From Cryptomeria japonica (lineage: Eukaryota > Streptophyta > Pinopsida > Cupressales > Cupressaceae), in the NCBI RefSeq assembly GCF_030272615.1, contig NC_081413.1, positions 565,519,010 to 565,583,009 on the forward strand: DNA of 64,000 nucleotides. The letters are read 5' to 3'. The notes beneath the pieces were generated by a model. The model saw only the letters and a list, made by a program, of their open reading frames with translations, searched no databases and was not told the origin of the DNA. This document shows, piece by piece, positions 63,109 through 64,000 of this stretch. The position numbers were made by a program, and so were the translations under genes. How positions within the stretch are numbered: the stretch's first letter is position 1; each line of letters begins with the position of its first letter.

Positions 63109-64000
63109 AAATTTGGAATAAAGAGACTTTTGGGGATATCTTCAAAAGTAAAGCCCAAATCAAAACTGAAATAAAATAAGTCCAAGATAAAATCCAAGAG
63201 GAGGGGCTTTCAGAAGATTTGAGATCCGTGGAAAATGGTTTGTTGTCTAAATACCACACTATTTTTTCTAATGAAGGGACATTCTGGAGACAAAGATCAA
63301 GAGCCTTGTATTTGAAGGAAGGTGATAAAAATCCTAGTTTTTTCAGTTCACTGCTCTTAAGCACAAGGTGGCTAATAGGATATCCAGGTTAACCTATAAT
63401 AGGGGGATTTTAAAGGATGATAATGACATAAGAAAGGAAGTTCTGGATTGTTTTAGGAACCTCTTGGGAGAAGTGGATGATCTTGATGTCAGTAATAAAA
63501 ATCTCCTTTTGCAGGCTATTCCTTCTACCTTGATTGAGGAAGACAACAAATATCTTTCTCGAATACCTTCTAGTCAGGAAATCAAAAAGGCGGTGTTTTC
63601 TTTTCAGGGAGATAAGTCTCCTAGTCCGGATGGTTTTCCAATGTTCTTTTTCCAATCCTTTTGGCACATTGTGGAGACTGATATCTATAAAGGAGTTAAA
63701 GAGTTCTTTGGTTCTAGAAGGATTTTAAAAGAATTGAATGCGACCTTCATTGTCCTAATTCCGAAGATTTCTAGAGCCGAATCTCTCAATAAGTTTAGAC
63801 CTATTAGTCTTTGTAATTCTATTTACAAGATTTTGTCTAAGGTTCTCACTTCAAGATTGCTAGATATTCTTCCTAGAATTATTTCTGCTTAGCAAAATGG
63901 TTTTGTCCCTGGTATATAGATTCTGGATTCCATTATTTCAGTTCATGAAAATATTCATTTTCTATCGACTGCTAAAAATCAGGGCTTTTTTCTTAAGTTA
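63100..64000 (+). pseudogene. LINE ORF2, linker and RT N-terminus
   Basis: After the shift at about 63097 the linker reads KIWNKETFGDIFKSKAQIK, with TAA at 63177-63179, then RQRSRALYLKEGDKN; a second shift near 63340 leads to KHKVANRISRL (63362 on). RT N-terminal motifs follow: SPSPDGFPMFFFQSFW, NATFIVLIPKI and KFRPISLCNSIYKILSKVL. TAG codons interrupt at 63890-63892 and 63917-63919. The catalytic FADD box would lie beyond the window. Confidence 0.92.

Larger units (their letters stand above)
61937..64000 (+). mobile_element. L1-type LINE, running off the right edge
   Basis: Contains an ORF1 tail, a complete apurinic-type endonuclease region and the N-terminal RT. The left end is not precisely defined; LINE-like reading starts near 61960, so the element is probably 5'-truncated. 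The 3' part, poly-A and TSD are outside the window. It is better preserved than the LINE at 27.8 kb, and its RT differs from that at 2.5 kb. Confidence 0.9.

Overview
This window is from a repeat-dominated nuclear plant genome. The plant signs are L1-type LINEs that end in an RNase H domain, LTR retrotransposons primed by initiator Met-tRNA, a CACTA-like terminus, and one gene with the plant-specific B3 DNA-binding domain. The thick layering of old, nested, pol-less LTR elements, long solo LTRs and AT microsatellites suits a very large genome. A gymnosperm is plausible, but the sequence alone does not prove it. Only one convincing intact host-type gene is visible, the B3-domain gene at 32.5-34.6 kb on the minus strand.

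Layout. 0-2.4 kb: a 128-bp tandem array and unassigned DNA. 2.47-6.89 kb: a 5'-truncated LINE with a perfect 16-bp target-site duplication (TSD). 8.1-25.6 kb: a three-part nest. The outer minus-strand LTR element (8118-25640, TSD TATAT) holds a 4.3-kb TG...CA unit (8357-12664, TSD CAATA) in its 3' LTR, and a second minus-strand LTR element (14063-21683, TSD AATTT) in its interior. 26.4-27.8 kb: tandem repeats. 27.8-31.1 kb: a badly decayed LINE. 32.5-34.6 kb: the B3 gene. 35.8-41.5 kb: three probable solo LTRs, each with a perfect 5-bp TSD. 42.4-52.3 kb: a second three-level nest, Y (42365-52345) containing X (42707-50415, TSD AGTTC) containing Z (46629-49717, TSD GTGGT). 52.3-59.6 kb: microsatellites, a decayed intron-bearing gene, a long foldback MITE, a CACTA-like end and tandem SINE-like copies. 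62-64 kb: a LINE running off the right edge.

The most interesting system is the pair of related minus-strand LTR elements in the first nest. Both have intact LTRs or their remains, a primer binding site (PBS) and a polypurine tract (PPT), but no recognisable protease, integrase, reverse transcriptase or RNase H. Each instead carries two long open regions: ORF1, a coiled-coil plus multi-zinc-knuckle Gag-like protein, and ORF2, a large unrecognised protein of about 1000 codons with a conserved N-terminal domain, a Lys/Glu-rich middle and a coiled-coil C-terminus. ORF2 similarity between two separately inserted copies suggests that this two-gene, pol-less layout propagates as a unit. It may be a non-autonomous Sirevirus-like Ty1/copia lineage that uses another element's polymerase.

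LTR-pair divergence estimated by eye agrees with the nesting order: Y about 9%, the 8118-25640 element about 7%, the 14063-21683 element about 6%, Z about 2%. All positions and comparisons were read by eye; no alignment or database search was run.
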